The notes under the pieces: generated by a model
Database searches by the model: none
The model's input: the letters and a program-made list of their open reading frames with translations, nothing else
What the model was told of the DNA's origin: nothing
Source of the DNA: Globodera rostochiensis
Taxonomy: Eukaryota > Nematoda > Chromadorea > Rhabditida > Heteroderidae
Direction of reading: 5' to 3'
DNA: 64,000 nucleotides
Assembly (NCBI GenBank): GCA_018350325.1
Contig: JAEVLN010000019.1
Span: 868,001 to 932,000, forward strand
Part shown: piece after piece, positions 23,135 through 33,093 of the stretch
How positions within the stretch are numbered: the stretch's first letter is position 1
How the letters are laid out: each line of letters starts with the position of its first letter
Translations under genes and position numbers: made by a program

Positions 23135-26027
23135 ATGTTCGTTATTTTCCCTCTTTTTTGCCTGCTTTTCTTCGCCGCCGCCCCCATTTTGGCCCAAAAT
23201 GTTAGCTGCGACGGTTTCGGATGGACTTTTTGGGAGGGAAATTGTTACAAAACTTTCATTTTCGACTTAAACTTCGCCGAGGCGGACGCTTTGTGCAAAA
23301 AGTTCTTCTCCCATTTGACGTCCATTCTCAGCGAAGAGGAGAACAAATTGGCCAAAAATCTTGTGAACGACGGCATTATGCCGGTTATCGGCGCGGGAAG
23401 AGAGGCGCGACAAATCGGCTTCTGGATTGGCATAAGGAGGGAGGGCGAGAATGGCACATGGACCGACGGAAGTGCCGTGGAATTCGGACGCGCTCTTCAG
23501 GACCAGCCAAGTCCATGGGATTCTGAACAGAACGGTAAGTAATTTTGGACACTGAAGAAAGGCTTAATTGACGGACGGGGTCAATCAAATTTAGACATTA
23601 ATTCAAATGCCATAAACTCGTCCACTTGTGCCGAAATGTTGCCCAAAACGGGCTTTTGGCGTCAGACGCCATGCGATTCAGTGCTTGTTGGGGCTATTTG
23701 CAAAAGAAAAGCCGTGGTGGATTTGGACGAGGGCATTCCCTACAAAATATTATTGGTAAAAAATTGAATAAATTGGAAATAAATCTTTTGCTAAAACATT
23801 ACTTTTGAAGAATCAAACGGTGACCGGCAAGGGGCGGCTGAATATTAACTCGGAGCAGAAGCAGAAGATGTTGAATAAAGAACACAACTTGGTGGAGCAG
23901 ATCAACAACAACAGCGACGTGAAGGGATGGCAGGTGGGCGGGCAACAGCCAATCACAACAAAAACGACCCCCCAAAATACAAAAAATAGGCAACAGTGCA
24001 CGAAACGTTTGCCCTAATGTCCGATTCGAGCAGGGGGCACGTGCTGGGCGTAATGCAACCGCACAAAGGCGGAGGCGGACGGCGCAGAAGGAAAAGGCAG
24101 GTGTGGCACTGTGCCAATGTTGGTGAACGGACGCGTCCCCCCCCCCTCCCCCCGTCCAAACTGGCACTTTGTCCGAACCCCCCGGAAACGCTTTAACTCT
24201 GTCCACTCGCCGACATGGCAAAACGCCAATAGGCCAAAACGACCTTTTTATATTGCCAAACCAATAACAATAGACATGTGCCCGACCGCCCACCCGACCT
24301 TTTGGGCACGCACCCCAAAATTAATATTTAAGAAAAAAAAAATCCAAAAATGACAGGCGTGGCCGACTCAGTATCAGTATCCTTCAAACAATCAACGGCA
24401 ATTCGAATACTCTAACAAAATATATGAACGTTATGCAGCGGCTGCCCAAAACGAATATGCGCGACATTACTACAGCCCGCAGCAACAGTACCCGCAACAG
24501 CAAAATCCGCAATATTTAAATCCAGAACATATGCAAGAACTGTACAGAAATGCGGTATGAAACTCAAATTGTATGCTAATTGAACTTGGAAAGCTGACAA
24601 AATAGGGAAGGCCCCTCTAGCAGAATATTTAAAAACAACCAAATATTTCAAAAGTTTTCGATCAGTGCCCAGCAGGTTGAAAATGGACAGATTGGTCCTA
24701 TTTTATAACTTTTCAGAGGTCCCTAAACCGTTCTTTCTGTTACAGTATTCCGAATATGACAAACGCGAGTTGGAAACTGCCCTGCGGGGCTATTTTCAAT
24801 ACATTACATTGGCATACGCACAGCCAAAGTCCATTTTCCCACGGCATTATGACCTGCGCGGTAAGTTCCCACAATGCGCGCCGTGGATTGGCCTCGCCCG
24901 CGACCAAGGAAAGTGTGGCGCCTGTTGGGCTGTCGCAACGGCCGCTGCTCGAGACGATCGGGCGTGCATTTTCCTTGTTCTTCGCAACTATTTGGTGTTC
25001 AGCAACAACCCGAACCTGTACTCCTCCACCATGGACATGCTCAGCTGCATAAAGGAGGCCGACGGGTACAAAAAATGTTTGGAAAGCAAAATTGTTCGAT
25101 AATAATCTGTCCTTATGTAATTAGCTGCAACGGGGGAACACCCCAAATGGACGTGGGAATATTTGGAGAAGTACGGCTACTTCACGGGCGAACCGGTGGT
25201 GAACGGCAGCGGATGTAAGCCGTACGTGTTCCCGCCGTTGAGGACGGACCCGGAGAAGGAGCGGAAGGCGCCCGCGTGTTCGAATCATTGCCAGGCGGGT
25301 TGGAAGCGGATGGCCATAGACAAGCTAAGCGGCCGAATATTGCCGCCGGGCAATGAGACGCGATACCGCACGGGTCGGTGGGCGGGGGGGGGGAAGCAAA
25401 CGGCTCAGTTTACATTGATCCAAAAATGGACCCAATGTTTGACTATATTAAAAGAAGCAATTTTTCTTTGACCGGCATTTTATTGTAGCCTTTCATTACG
25501 GCACCAATTTAGTGATCAGAACAAATCACTGGGGAATGGACGGCTTCGACGGGAAGCTGAATTGCCAAGGCCGGTCAATGAACGAATGTTACCAGACAAT
25601 GCTGGAGGGCAGCGAGAGGGGCATCATGGCGGAGATATATTATTTTGGACCGGTCGTGGCCACCATCGACGTGTACGAGGACTTCTACCGCTACAGCAAA
25701 GGCATCTACAGAGTAAGTTCAGAATGGAGAATGATCTTCTGATCCGGTCCGACCATGACCTAAGCCTAAAGGATGGACAGAGAGAGAGCATTTGTTGATA
25801 TATTTGGTTATTAGCACACCTGGGGCGAGCTGAAGGGAGGCCACGCGGTCAAATTGATCGGCTGGGGGGAGGAGATGGACGCGGACAGAACGGTCCAAAA
25901 GTACTGGTTGGCCGTCAACTCGTGGAACAAATGGTGGGGAGAGGACGGACTGTTCAAAATTGCGCGAGGCCAAAACGAAAGTGGCATCGAATGGAGGGCA
26001 CTCGACGTCGGCTACATCTTCTTTTGA
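23135..26027 (+). CDS. C-type lectin domain joined to cathepsin B-like cysteine protease
   Basis: ATG at 23135 opens a signal peptide ([20 protein letters not shown]) followed by a C-type lectin fold: [52 protein letters not shown], then on exon 2 [13 protein letters not shown] and VLVGAICKR. That exon splices in phase 0 into [13 protein letters not shown], then [17 protein letters not shown] and [12 protein letters not shown], which resemble a cathepsin B/TINAG-type propeptide. A basic RRRRKRQ and a Gln/Tyr-rich linker follow. The peptidase has [24 protein letters not shown] (catalytic Cys), [19 protein letters not shown] (catalytic His) and [12 protein letters not shown] (Asn). Stop at 26025-26027. 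After CNGGTPQM one extra base (about 25149) breaks the frame before [12 protein letters not shown], so the gene may be a recent pseudogene or carry a sequencing error. Two separate genes remain possible, but the protease has no signal peptide of its own. Confidence 0.75.
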
Positions 26028-26559
26028 AGGGGCCCGATTTTGCTCGGATTACGACCATTTAAATAAATTTTACTCCATTTCGATCGAATTCCAATAATTG
26101 TCGAAAATAATTTTTCAATTTAAATGTAAAACTTTTTATGGATTCTCGGGAGCATAGCTAAATAATCTAATCACTCGTTTAATTTAATTAAACAAATTTC
26201 CGTCGGGACCACAAAACTTACCATTTTCGTTATACCTAATTGACTTTGGTATTTGTTGACCAAATTTATTTTGAAATCAAATTGATTAATAATGACAATT
26301 AAATGAAATGATAAAATGGTTAAATGATAAGCGTCCACCCGACCGCTTTATTCAGAGGCCGCTTTTGTGTTTAAATATTGTGCGAATTAACGCATTTAGG
26401 TACCTATTTATTTGTCCTCCATTAAATTGATTGAATCGATTAATTTGGTGTTAACACAAAGGAACATTCATTTCTATTAATTATGTAATTATTTCTTAAT
26501 TAATTCGACGAACGAATCCCTCCGTTCGTCCACCTTTTCTCCTTTTTACAATTTATTTC

Positions 26560-26622
<63 letters not shown>

Positions 26623-26737
26623 CATATTAGGGATGTAACCGGATGCCAGAAAAAGTTCGGGAATCCGGCATCCGGTTACATCCCGGGGAAACAGATATGG
26701 CCCCACATTGAAGGATTGTTTCAATTCCGTCAGTTAA
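26028..26737. other. Intergenic: ATT microsatellite and perfect hairpin
   Basis: 26554-26621 is a (TTA)n microsatellite. 26632-26685 forms a hairpin with an 18-bp perfect stem (gggatgtaaccggatgcc and its complement) and a loop of about 18 nt, just upstream of the P450 start. No gene is seen in the remaining AT-rich sequence. Confidence 0.7.
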
Positions 26738-29096
26738 ATGCTTCTTCTGCTTCTTCTAATTGTGTTCTGCGCACTTTTCTTCTACCATTTGCATTGGAAA
26801 CGGCTCCATTTGCCCCCGGGCCCAATTCCCCTGCCATTTGTCGGAAATATCGCACAATTTTCTGGCCAAAAAAAGCGCTACAACAAATTTGAAGAATGGA
26901 CAAAAGAATTTGGTAAAATACGGCCAATTCAAATTAAGCGAGTGGCCATGAATTTATTGTCCTTATAGGGCCAATTTACACAATTTGGCTTGGCGAACAG
27001 CCGGTGGTGATTTTCACGGACTTTGAAATGATGAAGCAATGCTTCACAAAGGACGAATTTGCTGGGCGAAACTTTCTCAACAATCACTTTAGACTCTTCA
27101 GTGGTACAAATGGGGGGGGGGCGGGGGACCCATCCGATCAAAGGAAACTAATCAATTAATTACCTAATTAGGGGAAGTTTATGGGATCATCCGAACGGAG
27201 GGGGAACTGTGGCGGCAAATGAGAAAGTTCACATTGAAAGCATTGCGCGACTTTGGGTTGGAGAAGGGGGCAACGGAAGCAATGGTTCCAATTGAAAATA
27301 TGAAAAAAGCGTGAAAATAATCAAAATGTTTAGGTGCTAGAGGCGGTTTCCACTTTGATCACCGAAGTGGAGGAGGAAGTGCAGAGCGGACTCAAAGAGC
27401 TTTCGATCGATCGGAAGGTGGACTTAATGACGGGCTCTTTGATCAACAGAATGCTCTTCGGATTTTCATTTTACGGGGTATTTTTATGGCCATAATTTAC
27501 AATAAAAACAAATAATTCGTTCGTTTAAAGGAGCGCTACAAAATGTTTGCTTTTCTGAAGGAAATGCTCGACATTGAGCAAGAATATTTTATTTCAATGA
27601 TTTGCCAAATGATCGAAGCGCGCCCATGGCAAATTCAAAAATTCTTTCATTTTACAGCGCAAAGTTAATTAAGGCTTCGCCATTTGCCATACCTTAGCCA
27701 AAAGTACAAACACAATGAATGGACAATGCAAGAATTGTTCAAATTCTTTGACAATGAAATTCAAAAACGAGTCGAAGCAAGAAAAAGTGCCGTTTATAAC
27801 AACGGAGATGGCATTTTCTTGGACATTTTGGATCAGTTTATTGACCAAGTTGAGCAAACAGCCGAACAAAAGGACGCCGACAACTTTATGAAGTGAAGAA
27901 AAGCTTTAAACATTTATTTTAGGACAAATTACAGGCTAAAATATTTATCGACCCTTTGTTATGACCTGTTTTTGGCGGGCCAAGTCAGTTAACCCCGGGG
28001 GGCTTTTTGGATGCTTTTTATTTGCATAATTCTTCAGGAGACCACCTCGAACACGCTCAACTTCCTCATACTGTTCTTAATGCTCGACCAAACTGCGCAG
28101 GCGAAGTTGCACGCTGAATTGGATACGGTAGCGGAGGGCAAAAGTGGGCAAACGGCGCCGGGGGGGACGGAGTTCCGAATGGCCGACCGACTCAATTTGC
28201 CGTATACCCACGCGGTTGTCAATGTAAGACAAGTTAAATTTTAGGGATTATCGAATACAACAAATCCATTTTGGTCGTCATTGAAAATGAATTAATGATT
28301 TAATATGGTGATTTGAATACAAAGTCTTGAGTCGAGAAAAATCTCGGGTTTTTGTAGTAGTCTCGTGTCCTGGTGTCAATCTCTGGAATCTATTATTAGT
28401 CTCGAGTATTGGTGTCAATCTCTGGGATCTATTATTAGTCTCGAGTATTGGTGTCAATCTCTGGAATCTATTATTAGTCTCGAGTATTGGTGTCAATCTC
28501 TGGAGTCTCGAGAATCTCTATCACTTAATTTAGGAAAGCCTCCGACTGTCCAACCTCATTCCGTTGAACCTTCACAAAATTCTGCAAGAGGACACTGAAA
28601 TCGGTGGCCACAAACTCAAGAAGGGCACTGCCGTAGTCAACCAAATTGCCACAGTGCTTTTTAACGAAAAAGTCAATTCACTTTTTTAGTTTTGCAATTT
28701 AAAACAATTTGTTAAGATTTTTCCGGGACACGAAAGTTTCATTCCGGACCGTTTTTTGGACGAGAATGGAAAACTGAAGAAGGTGGACGAATTGATTCCC
28801 TTTGGCATTGGCAAAAGGTCCCCCCCCCCCCCGCGGCATTTCAAATGCAAAATCCGTCCCAACATTTTTGAAGGTCCTGTCCCGGTGAAACCCTCGGCCG
28901 AATGGAATTGGTGCTTTTCACCGCCAATTTCTTCTACAAATTCCACGTACCCTCAAAACGTTTAAAATTAAATTTAAATTCGATTTGACAGATTTACCCT
29001 TCGGACCCTCTGAATCCACCAAAATTTGAAAAGAGACAAACATTTGCGGTCAAATTGCCCGAGTACAGCTGCGCCGTGACGATCCGCCGCCACTGA
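26738..29096 (+). CDS. Cytochrome P450 monooxygenase (CYP2-like), complete
   Basis: Heme-thiolate oxidase, expected at the ER membrane by its N-terminal anchor ([18 protein letters not shown]). Twelve exons join in phase to 1548 nt (515 residues), normal for the family. Landmarks: the PPGP hinge ([13 protein letters not shown]), WRQMRKFT in helix [15 protein letters not shown] as the I-helix oxygen-binding AGxET motif, ESLRL as ExxR, FIPDRFL, and [15 protein letters not shown] with the heme-ligand Cys, followed by [12 protein letters not shown]. Exons: 26738-26912, 26969-27103, 27172-27284, 27334-27477, 27531-27628, 27674-27892, 27923-27983, 28038-28223, 28534-28671, 28717-28817, 28874-28946 and 28992-29096. 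The 27629 intron starts with GC; it splits the Trp codon of PWLRHLPYL, and no GT donor fits. All catalytic motifs are intact. Substrate not predictable. Confidence 0.95.
28370..28510. repeat. Intronic 39-bp repeat in the P450 gene
   Basis: About four copies of a unit containing ctcgagtattggtgtcaatc within the intron 28224-28533. Confidence 0.9.
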
Positions 29097-29433
29097 AAGA
29101 GGAGGAAGTGATTAATCGAAGCTTAAACATTAATTAATGTTAGCTAATTTAAACCGGTTTAATTGACTTACAAATTAATTATTTGTAAATATAAAGTTTG
29201 TGTATTTAAACTCGCTGCTTTGTTTTTAATGATTTAGTGATAAAATTCCATTCATTTAACAAAGTTTGTTTAATTGGGTGAACATTTGTTCCCCGTAGGA
29301 ATTCATCCCCACCGGGTCATTTTACCTTTACATTTTATGTTTTCCCTTCTCGTCCCCTAAATCCATTCTCTTCGATACATATCCTTTTCCCAAATGGAGA
29401 CTTACAAAAATAAATTTTGGGTGATCCAAAAAG

Positions 29434-30590
29434 AGTCGAAAAAGAGAGGGGGGGGGGGGGGGGGGGGAAAGGAGAGAGGGGGGAGGGAGGGAGGGAGGGA
29501 GAGAGAGGGAGAGAGAGGGAGGGAGGGGGGGATAAAGGGGAAAGAGGGGGGGGGGGAGAGGAGGAGAGAGGAGCAGAGAGAGAGGAGAGGAGTGAGAGGA
29601 GGAAGCAGAGAGAGGAAAAAGAGAGGGGAGGAGAAAGAGGGGGGAAAGAGGGGGGGGGAGGAGAGAGGGGGAGAGAGAGAGTGGAGGAGTGAGAGGGGGG
29701 AAAGAGGGGGGGGGGGAGGAGAGAGGGGGAGAGAGAGAGGGGAGGAGTGAGAGGGGGGAAAGAGGGGGGGGGGAGGAGAGAGGGGGAGAGAGAGAGGAGA
29801 GGAGTGAGAGGAGGAAGCAGAGAGAGGAAAAAGAGAGGGGAGGAGAAAGAGGGGGGAAAGAGGGGGGGGGGAGGAGAGAGGGGGAGAGAGAGAGTGGAGG
29901 AGTGAGAGGGGGGAAAGAGGGGGGGGGGGGAGGAGAGAGGGGGAGAGAGAGAGGAGAGGAGTGAGAGGAGGAAGCAGAGAGAGGAAAAAGAGAGGGGAGG
30001 AGAAAGAGGGGGGAAAGAGGGGGGGGAGGAGAGAGGGGGAGAGAGAGAGTGGAGGAGTGAGAGGGGGGAAAGAGGGGGGGGGGGAGGAGAGAGGGGGAGA
30101 GAGAGAGGGGAGGAGTGAGAGGGGGGAAAGAGGGGGGGGGGAGGAGAGAGGGGGAGAGAGAGAGGGGAGGAGTGAGAGGGGGGAAATGGGGGGGGAGGGA
30201 GAGGAGGAGAGAGGAGCAGAGAGAGAGGAGAGGAGTGAGAGGGGGAAGCAGAGAGAGGAAGGGAAAGAGAGGGGAGGAGAAAGAGGGGGGAAAGAGGGGG
30301 GGGAGGAGAGAGGGGGAGAGAGAGAGGGGAGGAGTGAGAGGGCGGAAAGAGGGGGTTGGAGGAGAGAGGGGGAGAGAGAGAGGGGAGGAGTGAGAGGGGG
30401 GAAAGGGGGGGGGGAGGGAGAGGAGAGGCGGGGAGAGAGGGAGGGGAGGAGTGAGAGGGGGAAGCAGAAGAGGGAGGAAGAGAGGGGAGAGAGAGGGAGG
30501 GAGGGAAAGAGAGGGGAGGAGAGAGAGGGAGGGAGGAAAAGAGAGGGGAGGAGAGAGAGGTAGGGGGAGAGAGGAGGGGGGGGGGGTAAG
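29434..30590. repeat. 1.15-kb polypurine (GA-rich) tract
   Basis: Nearly pure A/G on the plus strand with G7-G16 runs and an irregular tandem unit containing gaggagtgagaggggggaaa. Long frames on both strands are composition artefacts. It lies between the P450 and Ig-domain genes; 29097-29433 holds only AT-rich sequence. Confidence 0.97.
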
Positions 30591-30819
30591 AGTAATCGGA
30601 AGGGACGTGATTTTTGAACGGACGCATGCCCGTCCCTCTGCTGCTGTTGGGGGGGGGGGGGGACTATTCGATCCGCTAGCGGAAGCTAGCTGGGACAAAC
30701 GAACGAACAGCTGTTCCGTCCGACGAATTGTCCCACGCGTTTTTTGACTCACGGGGAACGAAAAGCCGAATAGGCCAAGGCCAATTCAGTCATCCGATCT
30801 GATCAGCCATCTCCGGCCG

Positions 30820-30828
30820 TATAAATAG
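30820..30828 (+). promoter_or_regulatory. TATA box of the Ig-domain gene
   Basis: tataaatag stands in a GC-rich context, with a likely transcription start about 25-30 bp downstream. A probable 5' UTR exon ends at 30985 before GTAAAT, and an AG acceptor at 31085-31086 precedes the coding exon by about 20 nt. Confidence 0.55.
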
Positions 30829-31107
30829 TTGGGCCAAAGGGTACACGAAGCACAATTCGAGAAAGATTTGATCAGTCGGGAATTGCGAAACGGAGAGTCA
30901 ATTTATCCCATCAATCCGTTCGTTGCCAATCCTTCAAAATATTTTCGCTAAAAAATGGGCCGATAATTATCGACTACACTTTTGGGTAAATAAACATTCC
31001 ATTGCTTATGTTTCAAAATATTTCTTCTTTCGTTTCAATTCCTAAAACACTAATTAGGTAATAATCAAATTATGAATTAAATTCAGAAATTTAATTATTC
31101 TTAAAAA

Positions 31108-31605
31108 ATGCACTTTCCTCCGACCATTCACAACGCTCAAATTCGCCATGGTCCGCTGAAACCTCCGAACATGAGCCGAAGTCCAACACAACCGGACACC
31201 AGCCTTGGCAAGGTGTACTTGGAATGTGTGGCCAACTACTCGGACCCGTCCAAGGCCAAGTGGCTGTTTGGAGAGCGCGAACTTAGCGTAACGGACGACC
31301 GATTTGTGTTCAGCCAGGAACATCACGACACCCACAGGGATAAGTTCATCTGCGAGATCAAGGTCAGGCAGGTCACAGCGGTCAACGCCAACTTCAAATT
31401 CAATTTTCAGAATTTGGACAAATCGCAGACCGGCGTGTACAAATTGGTGTTGACCAGTGTGGAGGGACGCGAGAACACCGCCACCTTCAACCTTCCGCTG
31501 GTGGGAATCGAAAAATGCAACTGGACAAATGTGGCCGCCTCTTTGACCATGGACCCGATGATCGTCCGGGAGGTGCCCCTCCAACCGCTGGTCCCGATCA
31601 AATAA
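31108..31605 (+). CDS. Small I-set immunoglobulin-domain protein
   Basis: Single coding exon of 165 residues. One Ig-like domain: KVYLECVANYSDPSKAKW supplies the B-strand Cys and C-strand Trp, and NFQNLDKSQTGVYKLVL matches the D-x-G-x-Y motif before strand F. The usual second Cys is replaced by Lys (YKL), as in many intracellular muscle I-set domains such as those of twitchin or DIM-1. There is no signal peptide, so an intracellular, possibly muscle-associated role is likely, but this is inference. The N-terminal 30 residues are Pro-rich. A TATA box and a non-coding first exon precede it. Confidence 0.75.
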   Translation: MHFPPTIHNAQIRHGPLKPPNMSRSPTQPDTSLGKVYLECVANYSDPSKAKWLFGERELSVTDDRFVFSQEHHDTHRDKFICEIKVRQVTAVNANFKFNFQNLDKSQTGVYKLVLTSVEGRENTATFNLPLVGIEKCNWTNVAASLTMDPMIVREVPLQPLVPIK

Positions 31606-32529
31606 ACAGAGGAGAACGAAACTGGTTGTGTTGCGTCATAAAATGTGGTCAAACTGATCTAAATCATCTAAATGACAATCCCTAATTTGTTTCTTTTTCA
31701 TTTTAATTCCTTAAATCTCTCCTCAATCATTTAGTTATAACCGTTTTTGAAGATGATTTTAAAAGTGTGTTTAAAATGTTCTAAATGCAATTATCGATAC
31801 CTCCACAATAAAAGTGAAATTGTCCGCAAAGAAATTATTCATTTTTATATTCCTCAACCGCCCCGCCCCGTCTCTAATATTCTCCAGCCATCCTCAAAAG
31901 TAAAACTGGCTTCAGCCAAAAGCAATTTTCTCTTTACCAAAATGCAAATAATCCAATCCAACCAAATAAATAAATTTGGTAGCCGTTGGGATGGATAACA
32001 GGAGAAGCTTTTTAAAGTTAGGTAAGCTTTGAAAGTCGATCTGAGCAATTCGGAATGGGTGGGGGGGGGTTGAGCAAGTTGGGGGGGGGGGGTGTTCAGC
32101 GACTGATTGATGGATTTGTTGTGGAGAAATTGACGGTTGGGAATAAATCATGGTGGTTGGAGATGCTCGGAAGAGAAGAAGATGATCAACCGGTTCCACG
32201 CGTTTTCGACTTCATCCCTCGACGCTGTTCCCCCCCCCCATCCAAACATTGACTTTTTATCCTCAATCCTCGACATTGATCTTGGTTGATGCCCCCCCCC
32301 CAATGCTAATGATGGAATTCCCAAGCGCTTTCAAGTTTAAAAAAGGCACTAACATCAATTTGTATACATTTCAATGGCACTTACCCCCTCCCACAGCTTC
32401 TTCATCTTCTCTTTTATATCACCTTGACGTCCCCCATTTCGAGTACTTTCCCTCTCCCACCCCCCCCCCCCCCAATTTCCCACATTTTGGCGAACTGCTT
32501 GAAGCAGTGAATGCTTCTCCTTCCACCAA

Positions 32530-33012
32530 ATTACCCACAGATTCAGCCAAAGTAACAGCACAGGAACCAGTAGTAAAAGCAGCGGACAAGGCAGAAAGAA
32601 AGAAGATCGTCCGCACCTTTCCCATCAATCCATCCGCAATTTAATGAGAGGAGATGATTAAGAATTGAATAATAACACAAATAAAAACTACTCAAACAAC
32701 AACGCATCGGCGCATTGCTGAAGCGCTGGGCTGGCGAACGGAGGACGAAAAGCGCCGGCGGCGACGGCTGCGGCTGCTGCAACCTGTCGAAGAAAGTGAA
32801 AGTGTCACAAAGGCGGGCAAGAAGAGAAGAAAAAGGAGAAAAAGGAGGCGCCGCGGGGAGCAAAAAGAAGAAAAGAAAGGGGCGGAAGAAGCGTGGCCGC
32901 CCCCCCCCCCCCCCGCCGCCGCCAAACTCCGCCGAACGCCCTCCCCTCGCCGCCATCCATCTGCAGTCGGCAACAGCGAGAGGTTGCGCGTGTCCCCGAA
33001 GCCTTCTTCATA
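32530..33012 (+). other. Possible exons of a basic low-complexity protein
   Basis: One reading (RRIAEALGWRTEDEKRRR, later KKRRKRRKRRRRG, then poly-Pro and KLRRTPSPRRHP) is open to a TAA near 33010. A nearby upstream stretch reads SFSQSNSTGTSSKSSGQG. No domain, start or consistent splice chain could be fixed. The rest of 31606-33093 is AT-rich with poly-C and poly-G runs. Confidence 0.25.
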
Positions 33013-33093
33013 AATTTGATACTTTCCTCAAGAGAAGTGCCATTTAATTTCTCGACTTTTGTGTAAGCGACACGGCGGTTGGTCTATCTGAAT

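Noticed and set aside
29328..30752. Long Pro/Ser-Leu or Arg/Gly-Glu frames on both strands
   Set aside because: Pure polypurine/polypyrimidine composition; frames are open on both strands without gene signals.
31854..32199. Minus-strand frames around 32 kb
   Set aside because: Low-complexity and poly-C driven, without a consistent exon chain.
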